A DNA stretch of 64,000 bases, from positions 14,181 through 78,180 of the forward strand of contig JAZKHY010000091.1 of assembly GCA_040385105.1 (NCBI GenBank). The letters are read 5' to 3'. The position numbers and the translations under genes were made by a program. Of the stretch, positions 36,353-43,956 are shown piece by piece; position 1 is the stretch's first letter; every line of letters starts with the position of its first letter. Source of the DNA: JACMQX01 sp040385105 (lineage in GTDB: Bacteria > Pseudomonadota > Gammaproteobacteria > Burkholderiales > Burkholderiaceae_C). A model generated the notes under the pieces. That model made no database searches, had not been told where the DNA came from, and saw only the letters and a list, made by a program, of their open reading frames with translations.

Positions 36353-36778
36353 TTACTCCGTCACCTTGCCCCCGATCTTGCCCCGAAGGGCCTTGACCTG
36401 CCCGCGCAGCGTCTTCCCGTCGAGCCGGCGGATCTGAGAACTTTTGGTTGGCTTGGTGGCGCGCCGCACCCGGGGCGCCACCGCCACGCTGTCCACCAGC
36501 TCCTGCAGCCGTGCCAGCGCGCCGGTGCGGTTCATCTCCTGGCTCCGGTGTTCCTGCGACTTGATGACGACCACCCCGTCTGCCGTCACCCGCGAATCAC
36601 TCAGGGCCAGCAGCCGGGCCTTGTGGGCGTCTGACAGCGACGAGGCATTGACGTCGTAACGCAGGTGGATGGCACTGGACACCTTGTTGACATTCTGGCC
36701 GCCCGCGCCTTGCGCACGGATGGCGGTGATCTCAACCTCTGATTCAGCAATAGGCGTCTTGCGCCTGGCGACGGCCAT
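36353..36778 (-). CDS. arfB: ArfB, alternative ribosome-rescue peptidyl-tRNA hydrolase
   Basis: A 141-residue release-factor-like protein (YaeJ) with the catalytic GGQ at residues 26-28 (AQGAGGQNVNKVSSAIHLR region) and a basic C-terminal tail rich in Lys/Arg (from about 100), which senses the empty mRNA channel. It rescues stalled ribosomes independently of tmRNA. It follows the yejF-like gene by 8 bp, apparently as the last gene of that operon. Confidence 0.92.
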   Translation of the reverse strand: MAVARRKTPIAESEVEITAIRAQGAGGQNVNKVSSAIHLRYDVNASSLSDAHKARLLALSDSRVTADGVVVIKSQEHRSQEMNRTGALARLQELVDSVAVAPRVRRATKPTKSSQIRRLDGKTLRGQVKALRGKIGGKVTE

Positions 36779-36786
36779 ACCGGCGT

Positions 36787-38427
36787 TCAGGCCGCAGCTG
36801 CAACGAGGCGCTGGGTGTAGGCGTCGCGCGGGGCATCCAGCACCTGCGCGACCGGGCCGGCCTCGACCACCACGCCATCCTTCATGACCATCACGTCGTG
36901 CGCCATCGCGCGGATCACGTCCACATCATGGGTGATCAGCAGGTAGCTCAGGCCCTTGTCGCGCTGCAGGCGCTGGAGCAGTTGCAGCACCTGCTTCTGG
37001 ATGGTGACGTCAAGCGCGCTGGTGGGTTCATCAAGGATGAGCAGTTGCGGCTGGACGATCAGCGCCCGCGCAATGGCGATGCGCTGGCGCTGGCCGCCGG
37101 AAAATTCATGCGGATAGCGCTGCAACAGGCCCGGGAACTGCGCTTCAGACATGCCAACGTCAGCCAGCGCCTGTGCAACACGCGCCTTGCGGCTTGCGGG
37201 CGCCAGCTCAGGCTCATGGACCAGAAGGCCCTCGCCAACGATCTCTTCCAGCGTCATCCGCGGTGAAAGGGATGAATAAGGATCCTGGAACACCACCTGC
37301 ACCACCTTGCGGATCGCGCGGTTGTTGGCGTTCTGGCTTGCGCCGCCCTGCCAGGCCTTTCCGACCACATCCAGCTGGCCGGTGTGGGGCTGCAGGCCCA
37401 GCGACGCGAGGGCCAGGGTTGATTTGCCGGAGCCCGACTCGCCGACAACGCCCAGCGTGCGACCGCGCGGGATGCGGAAATCCGCCCCCTCCACCGCCAC
37501 GAAACCATCCTTGCGGAACCAGCCCGATATGCCGGACCTCGGCACCGGGTACACCACGCGCAGGCCCGCCGCCTGCATGACAGGCGCCTCGCCGGCCGGT
37601 GCCGGCACCTCCGCCACGTCGCGCACGGGCCGGCTTTCGATCAGCTTGCGGGTGTAGGCATGCTGTGGATTGGCGAACACGTCGGCAACCACGCCCTCCT
37701 CGACCAGGTGCCCGTTTTCCATGACTGCGACGCGGTCGGCAAACTTGCGCACCAGGTTGAGGTCATGCGTGATGAGGAGCACCGCCATGCCGTTCTTTTG
37801 CTGCAGTTCGCCGAGCAGATCAAGAATCTGGCCGCGCAGCGTCACATCCAGCGCTGTGGTGGGCTCGTCGGCAAGGAGCAGGCGCGGCTTGCAGGCCAGC
37901 GCCATGGCAATCATCGCCCGCTGGCGCTGGCCGCCGGACAGCTGGTGAGGATAGGAGTTGGCGCGGCGTGCCGGCTCGGGAATGCCGGTGTCGGCCAGTG
38001 CCTGCACGGCCATCTCCCAGGCCTCCTTGCGGCCAAGCCCTACCTTCAGCTGCAGCACCTCGACGATCTGGTCGCCGATGGTGTAGAGCGGGTTCATCGC
38101 CGTCATCGGTTCCTGGAAGATCATCGCGATGTCGCGGCCGCGGATGGCGCGCAGCCTTGCTTCGGGTACGGCAACCAGGTCCACCGGCGGCTCGCCAGGG
38201 CCGGCACCGGCCAGCACAGCGGAGCCGGAGATGTCAGCATTGAGTGCCAGGCGGATGAGGCTCAATGCGGTGACCGTCTTGCCCGAGCCGGACTCGCCAA
38301 CCAGTGCCAGCTTTTCCCCGGGCATCACCCTGAAATCAACGCCATGCACCACTTCCTTGCCGCCAAAGGCAATGCGCATGCCGCGTACGTCGATCAGGGG
38401 CGTGGCGGTTTGCCCGGCTCTCATCAT
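36787..38427 (-). CDS. yejF: Peptide ABC transporter, double ATPase (YejF-like)
   Basis: A 546-residue protein carrying two complete ABC ATPase domains. The first has Walker A GESGSGKTVTA and signature LSGGQRQRAMIA; the second has GESGSGKSTLA and FSGGQRQRIAIA, with Walker B LLADEP and LILDEP. It powers import through YejB/YejE. The ATGA start overlaps the yejE stop. Confidence 0.92.
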   Translation of the reverse strand: MMRAGQTATPLIDVRGMRIAFGGKEVVHGVDFRVMPGEKLALVGESGSGKTVTALSLIRLALNADISGSAVLAGAGPGEPPVDLVAVPEARLRAIRGRDIAMIFQEPMTAMNPLYTIGDQIVEVLQLKVGLGRKEAWEMAVQALADTGIPEPARRANSYPHQLSGGQRQRAMIAMALACKPRLLLADEPTTALDVTLRGQILDLLGELQQKNGMAVLLITHDLNLVRKFADRVAVMENGHLVEEGVVADVFANPQHAYTRKLIESRPVRDVAEVPAPAGEAPVMQAAGLRVVYPVPRSGISGWFRKDGFVAVEGADFRIPRGRTLGVVGESGSGKSTLALASLGLQPHTGQLDVVGKAWQGGASQNANNRAIRKVVQVVFQDPYSSLSPRMTLEEIVGEGLLVHEPELAPASRKARVAQALADVGMSEAQFPGLLQRYPHEFSGGQRQRIAIARALIVQPQLLILDEPTSALDVTIQKQVLQLLQRLQRDKGLSYLLITHDVDVIRAMAHDVMVMKDGVVVEAGPVAQVLDAPRDAYTQRLVAAAA

Positions 38428-39494
38428 TTGTCGGCCTTCCGGGGGTCAAGGGCATCGCGCAGCGCATCGCCCATGAAGGTCAGCAGCAGCAGCGTCATGA
38501 CCAGTACGACGAAGGTGGAAATCGATATCCACCAGGCGTCGATATTGTTCTTGCCCTGGCTCAGCAGTTCACCCAGCGAAGGAGTTCCGGGCGGCACACC
38601 GAGGCCCAGAAAATCCAGCGAGGTCAGCGCCAGGATGGCCGCGCTCATGCGAAACGGCAGGAAGGTGATGATCGGCGTCATGCTGTTGGGCAGGATGTGC
38701 TTCCACATGATCCGGCCGTTGCCGACGCCGAGCGCCCGTGCAGCCTTCACATAGTCCATCTGCCGGTTGCGCAGGAACTCGGCCCGCACATAGCTGGACA
38801 GGCCGATCCAGCCGAAGATGCTGAGCAGCACGATCAGCAGCCCCACACTGGGTGCAAAGATGGCCGCGAAGATGATCAGCATGTAGAGCTCCGGCACCGA
38901 GTCCCAGATCTCGATGATCCGCTGCATGAACAGGTCGGTCTTGCCGGCGAAATAGCCCTGAACTGCGCCGGCAGCCACGCCGATGACGACGCCGATCACC
39001 GTCAGCGCCAGCCCGAACAGCACGCTGAGCCGGAATCCGTAGATCAGTTGCGCCAGCAGGTCGCGGCCCCGGTCGTCCGTGCCGAGCAGGTTCCCGGCCA
39101 TTGGACGCGACGGGTTCGGCTCCTTTGCAAAATAGTTGATCGTGCGCGGGCCGTAAGGGTTGGGCGGGAACACCGCCCAGTTGCCGCTGCGGGCGAACTG
39201 TTCCCGGATGAACGGGTCATGGAAGTCGGTCGCCGTGTCAAAGTCGCCGCCAAAGGTCTTCTCGGGGTAGCTCTTCATCAGCGGAAAGTACAGCTCGCCG
39301 TTGTACCGCGCAACGAGCGGCTTGTCATTGGACACCACCTCGGCAAACAGGCTGATGAAGAACAGGATGCCGAAGATCACCAGGCTGCGAAAGCCCAGCT
39401 TGTTGCGCCGGAAGCGCCGCCACGCCCGCCTCGATGGCGATGCCGAAACAGCGGGCTGGGTTGGGTTATTCAAAGCGTACACGGGGGTCAACAA
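38424..39494 (-). CDS. yejE: Peptide ABC transporter permease (YejE-like)
   Basis: A 356-residue permease with an N-terminal cytoplasmic RRFRRNKLG segment, a first helix, a periplasmic loop (FGGDFDT, PYGPRTINYFA) and the binding-protein-dependent transport domain with EAA-loop-like KAARALGVGNGRIMWKHILPN near the ATPase contact. The furthest upstream start is a TTG at 39494; a GTG at 39485 or a later codon is equally possible, and all overlap the yejB end. Confidence 0.88.
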   Translation of the reverse strand: MLTPVYALNNPTQPAVSASPSRRAWRRFRRNKLGFRSLVIFGILFFISLFAEVVSNDKPLVARYNGELYFPLMKSYPEKTFGGDFDTATDFHDPFIREQFARSGNWAVFPPNPYGPRTINYFAKEPNPSRPMAGNLLGTDDRGRDLLAQLIYGFRLSVLFGLALTVIGVVIGVAAGAVQGYFAGKTDLFMQRIIEIWDSVPELYMLIIFAAIFAPSVGLLIVLLSIFGWIGLSSYVRAEFLRNRQMDYVKAARALGVGNGRIMWKHILPNSMTPIITFLPFRMSAAILALTSLDFLGLGVPPGTPSLGELLSQGKNNIDAWWISISTFVVLVMTLLLLTFMGDALRDALDPRKADK

Positions 39495-40494
39495 GTACGT
39501 AGCAGAGATCGCTCACGAGCTTGGTCAGCAGGCCCAGCAGCGTGAAGATGTAGAGCGTGCCCAGCACGACGGGGTAATCGCGCCGGATCACGCTTTCATA
39601 GCTCAACAGGCCCAGCCCGTCCAGCGAGAACAGCGTCTCGATCAGCAGTGAACCGGTAAAGAAGGCGCCAAGGAACGCCGCAGGAAAGCCGGCAATGATC
39701 GGCATCAGCGCATTGCGGAAGATATGCTTCCACAGCACCTGCCGCTCCGCCAGGCCCTTGGCGCGCGCCGTCAGCACGTACTGCTTGCGAATCTCTTCAA
39801 GAAACGAATTCTTGGTCAGCATGGTGGTGACGGCAAAGCTGCCCACCACCATGGCCGTCACTGGCAGGGCGATGTGCCAGAGATAGTCCGTGACCTTGCC
39901 CATCAGGCTCAGCTCGTCCCAGTTGCTGGAGGTCAGCCCGCGCAGCGGAAACCATTCAAGCTGCCCACCGAAGACCACCAGCAGCGCGACACCCAGCACG
40001 AACCCGGGAATCGCATAGCCCACCAGCACCAGCAGCGTCGTGACAAGGTCAAAGCGTGAGCCTGCCCGCACAGCCTTGGCCACGCCCAGCGGCACGGCAA
40101 TGAGGTAGCTGATGAAGAACGTCCAGAGCCCCAGGCTGATCGAGACCGGCAGCTTCTCACGGATCAGCTGCCACACCGCCTTGTTCTGGAAGAAGCTGGT
40201 GCCCAGGTCAAAGCGGGCGTACTGCCCGAGCATCTTCCAGAAGCGCTCCACCGGCGGTTTGTCAAAGCCATAGAGCGCCTTGATCTGCTCGATGCGCTTG
40301 GGATCCACGCCCTGCCGGCCCCGATAACCCGCGCCGCCACCCTCCACCACGCCTCCGCCGGCAGCCCGTGCTTCGGCAATGTACTGCTCCACTGGCCCCC
40401 CCGGCACGAACTGCGTGACGATGAAGGTCACAAGCAGCACGCCCAACAGCGTGGGTAGCAGGAGCAGCAGGCGTTTGAGGATGTAGACAGCCAT
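39466..40494 (-). CDS. yejB: Peptide ABC transporter permease (YejB-like)
   Basis: A 342-residue permease. The first helix MAVYILKRLLLLLPTLLGV is the DppB/YejB pattern, followed by a long periplasmic loop with a Gly-rich insert (AAGGGVVEGGGAGYRG) and the transport domain with ARAKGLAERQVLWKHIFRNAL. It lies 4 bp after yejA and overlaps yejE. Confidence 0.92.
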   Translation of the reverse strand: MAVYILKRLLLLLPTLLGVLLVTFIVTQFVPGGPVEQYIAEARAAGGGVVEGGGAGYRGRQGVDPKRIEQIKALYGFDKPPVERFWKMLGQYARFDLGTSFFQNKAVWQLIREKLPVSISLGLWTFFISYLIAVPLGVAKAVRAGSRFDLVTTLLVLVGYAIPGFVLGVALLVVFGGQLEWFPLRGLTSSNWDELSLMGKVTDYLWHIALPVTAMVVGSFAVTTMLTKNSFLEEIRKQYVLTARAKGLAERQVLWKHIFRNALMPIIAGFPAAFLGAFFTGSLLIETLFSLDGLGLLSYESVIRRDYPVVLGTLYIFTLLGLLTKLVSDLCYVLVDPRVRFE

Positions 40495-40498
40495 GGTT

Positions 40499-42301
40499 TT
40501 ACCTTTTCGCCGCCCACCAGGTGTCGATGGCCCAGGATTCGCTCAGCGCATAGGGCGGCATGGCCTCGGGCTTGGCGAGCCGCCATGCGTTGTAGACGAT
40601 GCGGTGGGTGCCGGCCGTCCACTGGGGGATCATGTAGTGGCTGTGGGCAATGACGCGCTCCAGCGCCCGGCAGGCCGGCACCAGCTGCGCCTTGGTGGCG
40701 GCACCGGTCATCGCCGTCACGAGCGCATCCACGGCCGGGCTCTTCACGCCCGCCAGGTTGCCAGAGTCCTCCTGGTCTGCGGCCTTGCTGCCAAACAGGT
40801 CGGCATACTCCTGCCCCGGTGTGTGCGACCCGCCATAGGCCAGCGTTGCGATGTCGAATTCGAACTTCTGCAGGCGCTGCTGGTAGAGCGCAAAGTCCAC
40901 CGCACGGAACGTCAGCGTGATGCCGAGCTTCTCGAGGTTGCGGATCCACGGGCTCACCACGCGCTGGCCGCCGTCATTGGTGTCCATGTACTCCAGCGTG
41001 AAGGCTTCCCCTTTGGCATTGCGCAGCACCCCGCCCTTGATCTCCCACCCGGCCTGGCGCAGCAGTTCCCGCGCCTTGCGCAGGTTGTCCCGCAAGGTGG
41101 CGTTGCCGTCGGTGCGCGGCGGCACCGTCATGGGGCCGAACACGGCGTCGGGCACCTTGCCGCGCCAGGGCTCGAGCAAGGCCAGTTCCTCGGGCGCCGG
41201 CAGGCCCTTTGCTTCACAGTCCGTGTTGCCGAACAAGCCGTTCACCCGCTGGTACGAGCCGTAGAACATCTGGCGGTTCATGTATTCGTAGTCCATGGCA
41301 AGGCCCATGGCCTCACGCACCCGGACGTCCTTGAGCTTTTCCTTGCGTGTATTGAGCACATAGCTCTGGAAGCCCGATGGCAGCTTGTGCCTGAACTCTC
41401 CCTTGACCAGCTCGCCGCTGTCAAAGCGCTTGCCCTTGACGCGGCGGGCCCAGTCGCCGGCCGAGAAAAAGCGCATCAGGTCGAACTCACCCGCCTTCAG
41501 TGCCTCCAGCCGCGCCGTGTTGTCCTTGTAGATCTTGACGGTGATGCGGTCAAAGTTGGCCGTGCCGCGCCGAACATTCAAATCGCGCGCCCAGTAGTTC
41601 GGGTCGCGCACATAGGTGATGTCCTTGCCGAAGTTCACCGGGCCGATCCTGTAGGCGCCGCTGCCGATGGGGATGTCCATCACCACCTGGTCGAACGGCT
41701 TGGCCTTGCCGTTTTCCATGCCCCACTTGCGGCTGAACACCGGAAGCCCGCCGACGGTGATGGGCATTTCGCGATTGGGCTTCTTGAAGCGGTAACGCAC
41801 GGTGCGCTCATCGACAACGTCCAGGCCCGCCACATCTTCCAGCAGGGTCTTGTAGGCGGGGGACGTGAACTTGCCCATCAGCGTGTCAAAGCTGTGCTTC
41901 ACATCGGCGGCCAGCACCGGGTCGCCGTTGTGAAAGCGCGCCTGTGGCCGCAGGCGGTAGGTGGCGCTCAGGCCATCCGGTGCAACCTCGACATCTTCTG
42001 CCAGCAGCCCGTAGCCCGAGCCCACTTCGTCAAGCGCGCCAGACAGCAGCGAGTCAAACAGCAGCCCGGACAGGTAAGCCGGCGCGTTGCCCTTGATGGT
42101 GAACGGGTTGTACTTGTCAAAGGTGGACACCCGCAGGTTGCTCACCAGCCGCAACTCGCCACCCTTGGGCGCATTGGGGTTCACGTAGGCGAAACTGGCG
42201 AACCCGGCCGGGTATTTGAGGTCGCCCCACAGCGCATAGCCGTGCGCCGCCCACGACGGCGACGAAACTCCCAACAGCAGGCAGGCCAGCAAAATTCGCA
42301 T
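40499..42301 (-). CDS. yejA: Periplasmic peptide-binding protein (YejA-like)
   Basis: A 600-residue solute-binding protein of ABC family 5. Signal peptide MRILLACLLLGVSSPSWA (cut after about residue 18), then LVSNLRVSTFDKYNPFTIKG and the family core. In E. coli, YejABEF takes up antimicrobial peptides such as microcin C; whether this holds here is inference. The ATG at 42301 is chosen at the signal peptide; a frame extension upstream would overlap fabI on the other strand. The gap to fabI is 37 bp, divergent. Confidence 0.91.
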   Translation of the reverse strand: MRILLACLLLGVSSPSWAAHGYALWGDLKYPAGFASFAYVNPNAPKGGELRLVSNLRVSTFDKYNPFTIKGNAPAYLSGLLFDSLLSGALDEVGSGYGLLAEDVEVAPDGLSATYRLRPQARFHNGDPVLAADVKHSFDTLMGKFTSPAYKTLLEDVAGLDVVDERTVRYRFKKPNREMPITVGGLPVFSRKWGMENGKAKPFDQVVMDIPIGSGAYRIGPVNFGKDITYVRDPNYWARDLNVRRGTANFDRITVKIYKDNTARLEALKAGEFDLMRFFSAGDWARRVKGKRFDSGELVKGEFRHKLPSGFQSYVLNTRKEKLKDVRVREAMGLAMDYEYMNRQMFYGSYQRVNGLFGNTDCEAKGLPAPEELALLEPWRGKVPDAVFGPMTVPPRTDGNATLRDNLRKARELLRQAGWEIKGGVLRNAKGEAFTLEYMDTNDGGQRVVSPWIRNLEKLGITLTFRAVDFALYQQRLQKFEFDIATLAYGGSHTPGQEYADLFGSKAADQEDSGNLAGVKSPAVDALVTAMTGAATKAQLVPACRALERVIAHSHYMIPQWTAGTHRIVYNAWRLAKPEAMPPYALSESWAIDTWWAAKR

Positions 42302-42338
42302 GCGACAATTCTGCAAGATTTTTCCCGGAGACATGCAC

Positions 42339-43133
42339 ATGGGTTTTCTTGAAGGCAAAAAATTGTTGATCACGGGCGTCCTGTCCAACCGGTCCATCGC
42401 CTATGGCATTGCCAAAGCCTGCCACCAGCAGGGCGCCGAGCTTGCCTTCAGCTATGTCGGCGAACGTTTCAAGGACCGCATCACCGAGTTCGCGGCCGAC
42501 TTTGGCTCCAAACTGATTTTTGACTGCGACGTGGGTGACGACGCACAGATAAGCAAGTTGTTTGCCGACCTGTCGCAGACCTGGCCCAAGTTCGACGGAT
42601 TCGTCCACAGCATAGGCTATGCGCCGCGTGAAGCGATTGCAGGGGACTTTATGGACGGCCTGTCGCGCGAAGGATTCAGGATTGCGCACGACATCAGCGC
42701 CTACAGCTTCCCCGCCATGGCCAAGGCCGCCCTGCCCTTTCTGAACGACAAATCCGCGCTGCTGACGCTGACCTACCTGGGCGCCATCCGCACCGTGCCC
42801 AACTACAACACCATGGGTCTGGCCAAGGCATCCCTTGAAGCTTCGGTGCGTTACCTGGCGGAGTCGCTGGGCCCGCGCGGCATGCGCGTCAATGGCATCA
42901 GCGCCGGCCCGATCAAGACGCTCGCGGCCAGCGGCATCAAGGGCTTCGGCAAAATACTGAGCGTGGTGGCCGAGAACTCGCCCATCCGCCGCAACGTCAC
43001 GATTGAAGACGTCGGCAATGTGGCTGCGTTCCTGATGAGCGACCTTGCAGGCGGCGTGTCGGCCGAGATCACCTATGTGGACGGCGGCTTCAGCCACGTT
43101 GTGGGCGGCATCGCCGAACCGGCCCAGGGCTGA
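42339..43133 (+). CDS. fabI: Enoyl-ACP reductase (NADH), FabI
   Basis: A 264-residue short-chain-dehydrogenase-type enzyme for the last step of fatty acid elongation. The NADH motif ITGVLSNRSIAYGIAKA and the FabI-type Tyr-x6-Lys (NYNTMGLAKASLE) are present, and the C-terminal ITYVDGGFSHV is typical. The ATG at 42339 follows CCCGGAG. It is not in an operon, and is followed by a possible terminator and a repeat copy. Confidence 0.95.
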   Translation: MGFLEGKKLLITGVLSNRSIAYGIAKACHQQGAELAFSYVGERFKDRITEFAADFGSKLIFDCDVGDDAQISKLFADLSQTWPKFDGFVHSIGYAPREAIAGDFMDGLSREGFRIAHDISAYSFPAMAKAALPFLNDKSALLTLTYLGAIRTVPNYNTMGLAKASLEASVRYLAESLGPRGMRVNGISAGPIKTLAASGIKGFGKILSVVAENSPIRRNVTIEDVGNVAAFLMSDLAGGVSAEITYVDGGFSHVVGGIAEPAQG

Positions 43134-43171
43134 AAAGAAAAAAAGGCCCGGTTAACCCGGACCCTCTTTTC
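43134..43171. terminator. Probable bidirectional terminator after fabI
   Basis: An A-rich run (43134-43144), an imperfect hairpin centred on GGTTAACC, and CTCTTTT after it fit a terminator usable from both sides (fabI on plus, the fasciclin gene on minus). The stem has a bulge and one mismatch, so it is not perfect. Confidence 0.5.
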
Positions 43172-43252
43172 GTGAATGCGCGGATCCGGCTCCGCCGGTC
43201 CGCTGCATTGCCCCCCAGTGGGGGGAGCGGCCGAAGGCCGGACGGGGGGCGT
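43172..43252. repeat. 81 bp palindromic repeat, copy 1
   Basis: This copy matches 47743-47823 at 77 of 81 positions, with the last 50 bases identical. It contains the nested palindromes CCGGCTCCGCCGG, CCCCCCAGTGGGGGG and CGGCCGAAGGCCG. It ends one base before the fasciclin gene's stop codon. It resembles REP/BIME-type intergenic elements. No open frame is supported here. Confidence 0.85.
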
Positions 43253-43253
43253 C

Positions 43254-43817
43254 TTACTTCGGCAGAAGCACCTTGTCGACGACGTGGATCACACCGTTGG
43301 ATTGGTACACATCGGCGATGGTCACAGTGGCAACACCACCCTTCTCATCAGTCAGCGTCACCTTGCCGCCAGACGACTTGGCCACCAGCGTTCCGCCAGA
43401 AACGGTCTTGATGGTGTGCATGCCCTTGCCGTCGGAGATCATCTTGCTGACTGCGGCGGCGTCAAACTTGCCGGCAACCACGTGGTAAGTCAGGATGCCG
43501 GTCAGCATGCCCTTGTTCTCGGGCTTGAGCAGCGTGTCAACGGTGCCGGCAGGCAGCGCAGCAAACGCGGCATTGGTGGGCGCGAAAACCGTGAACGGGC
43601 CCGGGCCCTTGAGTGTGTCCACCAGGCCCGCGGCCTTGACGGCAGCAACCAGCGTCGTGTGGTCCTTCGAGTTCACCGCGTTGTCGATGATGTCCTTGCT
43701 GGCGAACATCGGCGCGCCGCCGACGGTGACCTGCGCAATCGCGCTCACGGCAGCGGCTGACAGGACGACGGCCAGGCCGAGGGATGCGAATTTGCAGGCA
43801 TTGAATTGTGCAGCCAT
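43254..43817 (-). CDS. Secreted fasciclin (FAS1) domain protein
   Basis: A 187-residue protein with a signal peptide (about 1-28, ending AIAQ) and one FAS1 domain (about 40-187): conserved H1 GPFTVFAPTNAAFAAL and H2 VYQSNGVIHVVDKVLLP. FAS1 proteins act in cell-surface adhesion. The ATG at 43817, preceded by AAGGAGAGC, is clear. It stands alone, with repeat copy 1 at its 3' end. Confidence 0.92.
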   Translation of the reverse strand: MAAQFNACKFASLGLAVVLSAAAVSAIAQVTVGGAPMFASKDIIDNAVNSKDHTTLVAAVKAAGLVDTLKGPGPFTVFAPTNAAFAALPAGTVDTLLKPENKGMLTGILTYHVVAGKFDAAAVSKMISDGKGMHTIKTVSGGTLVAKSSGGKVTLTDEKGGVATVTIADVYQSNGVIHVVDKVLLPK

Positions 43818-43956
43818 GTGGTGCTCTCCTTGAAGTTTGCATCGCAGCCGGACTGGCCGCGACTGACATCCTTTACGGAGCACATGAGGCAAACGGATTC
43901 AACTCAATGCAGGTGCGATACCTTTGCTTTCAATTCACCCGGCCGCGCGCGGCACC

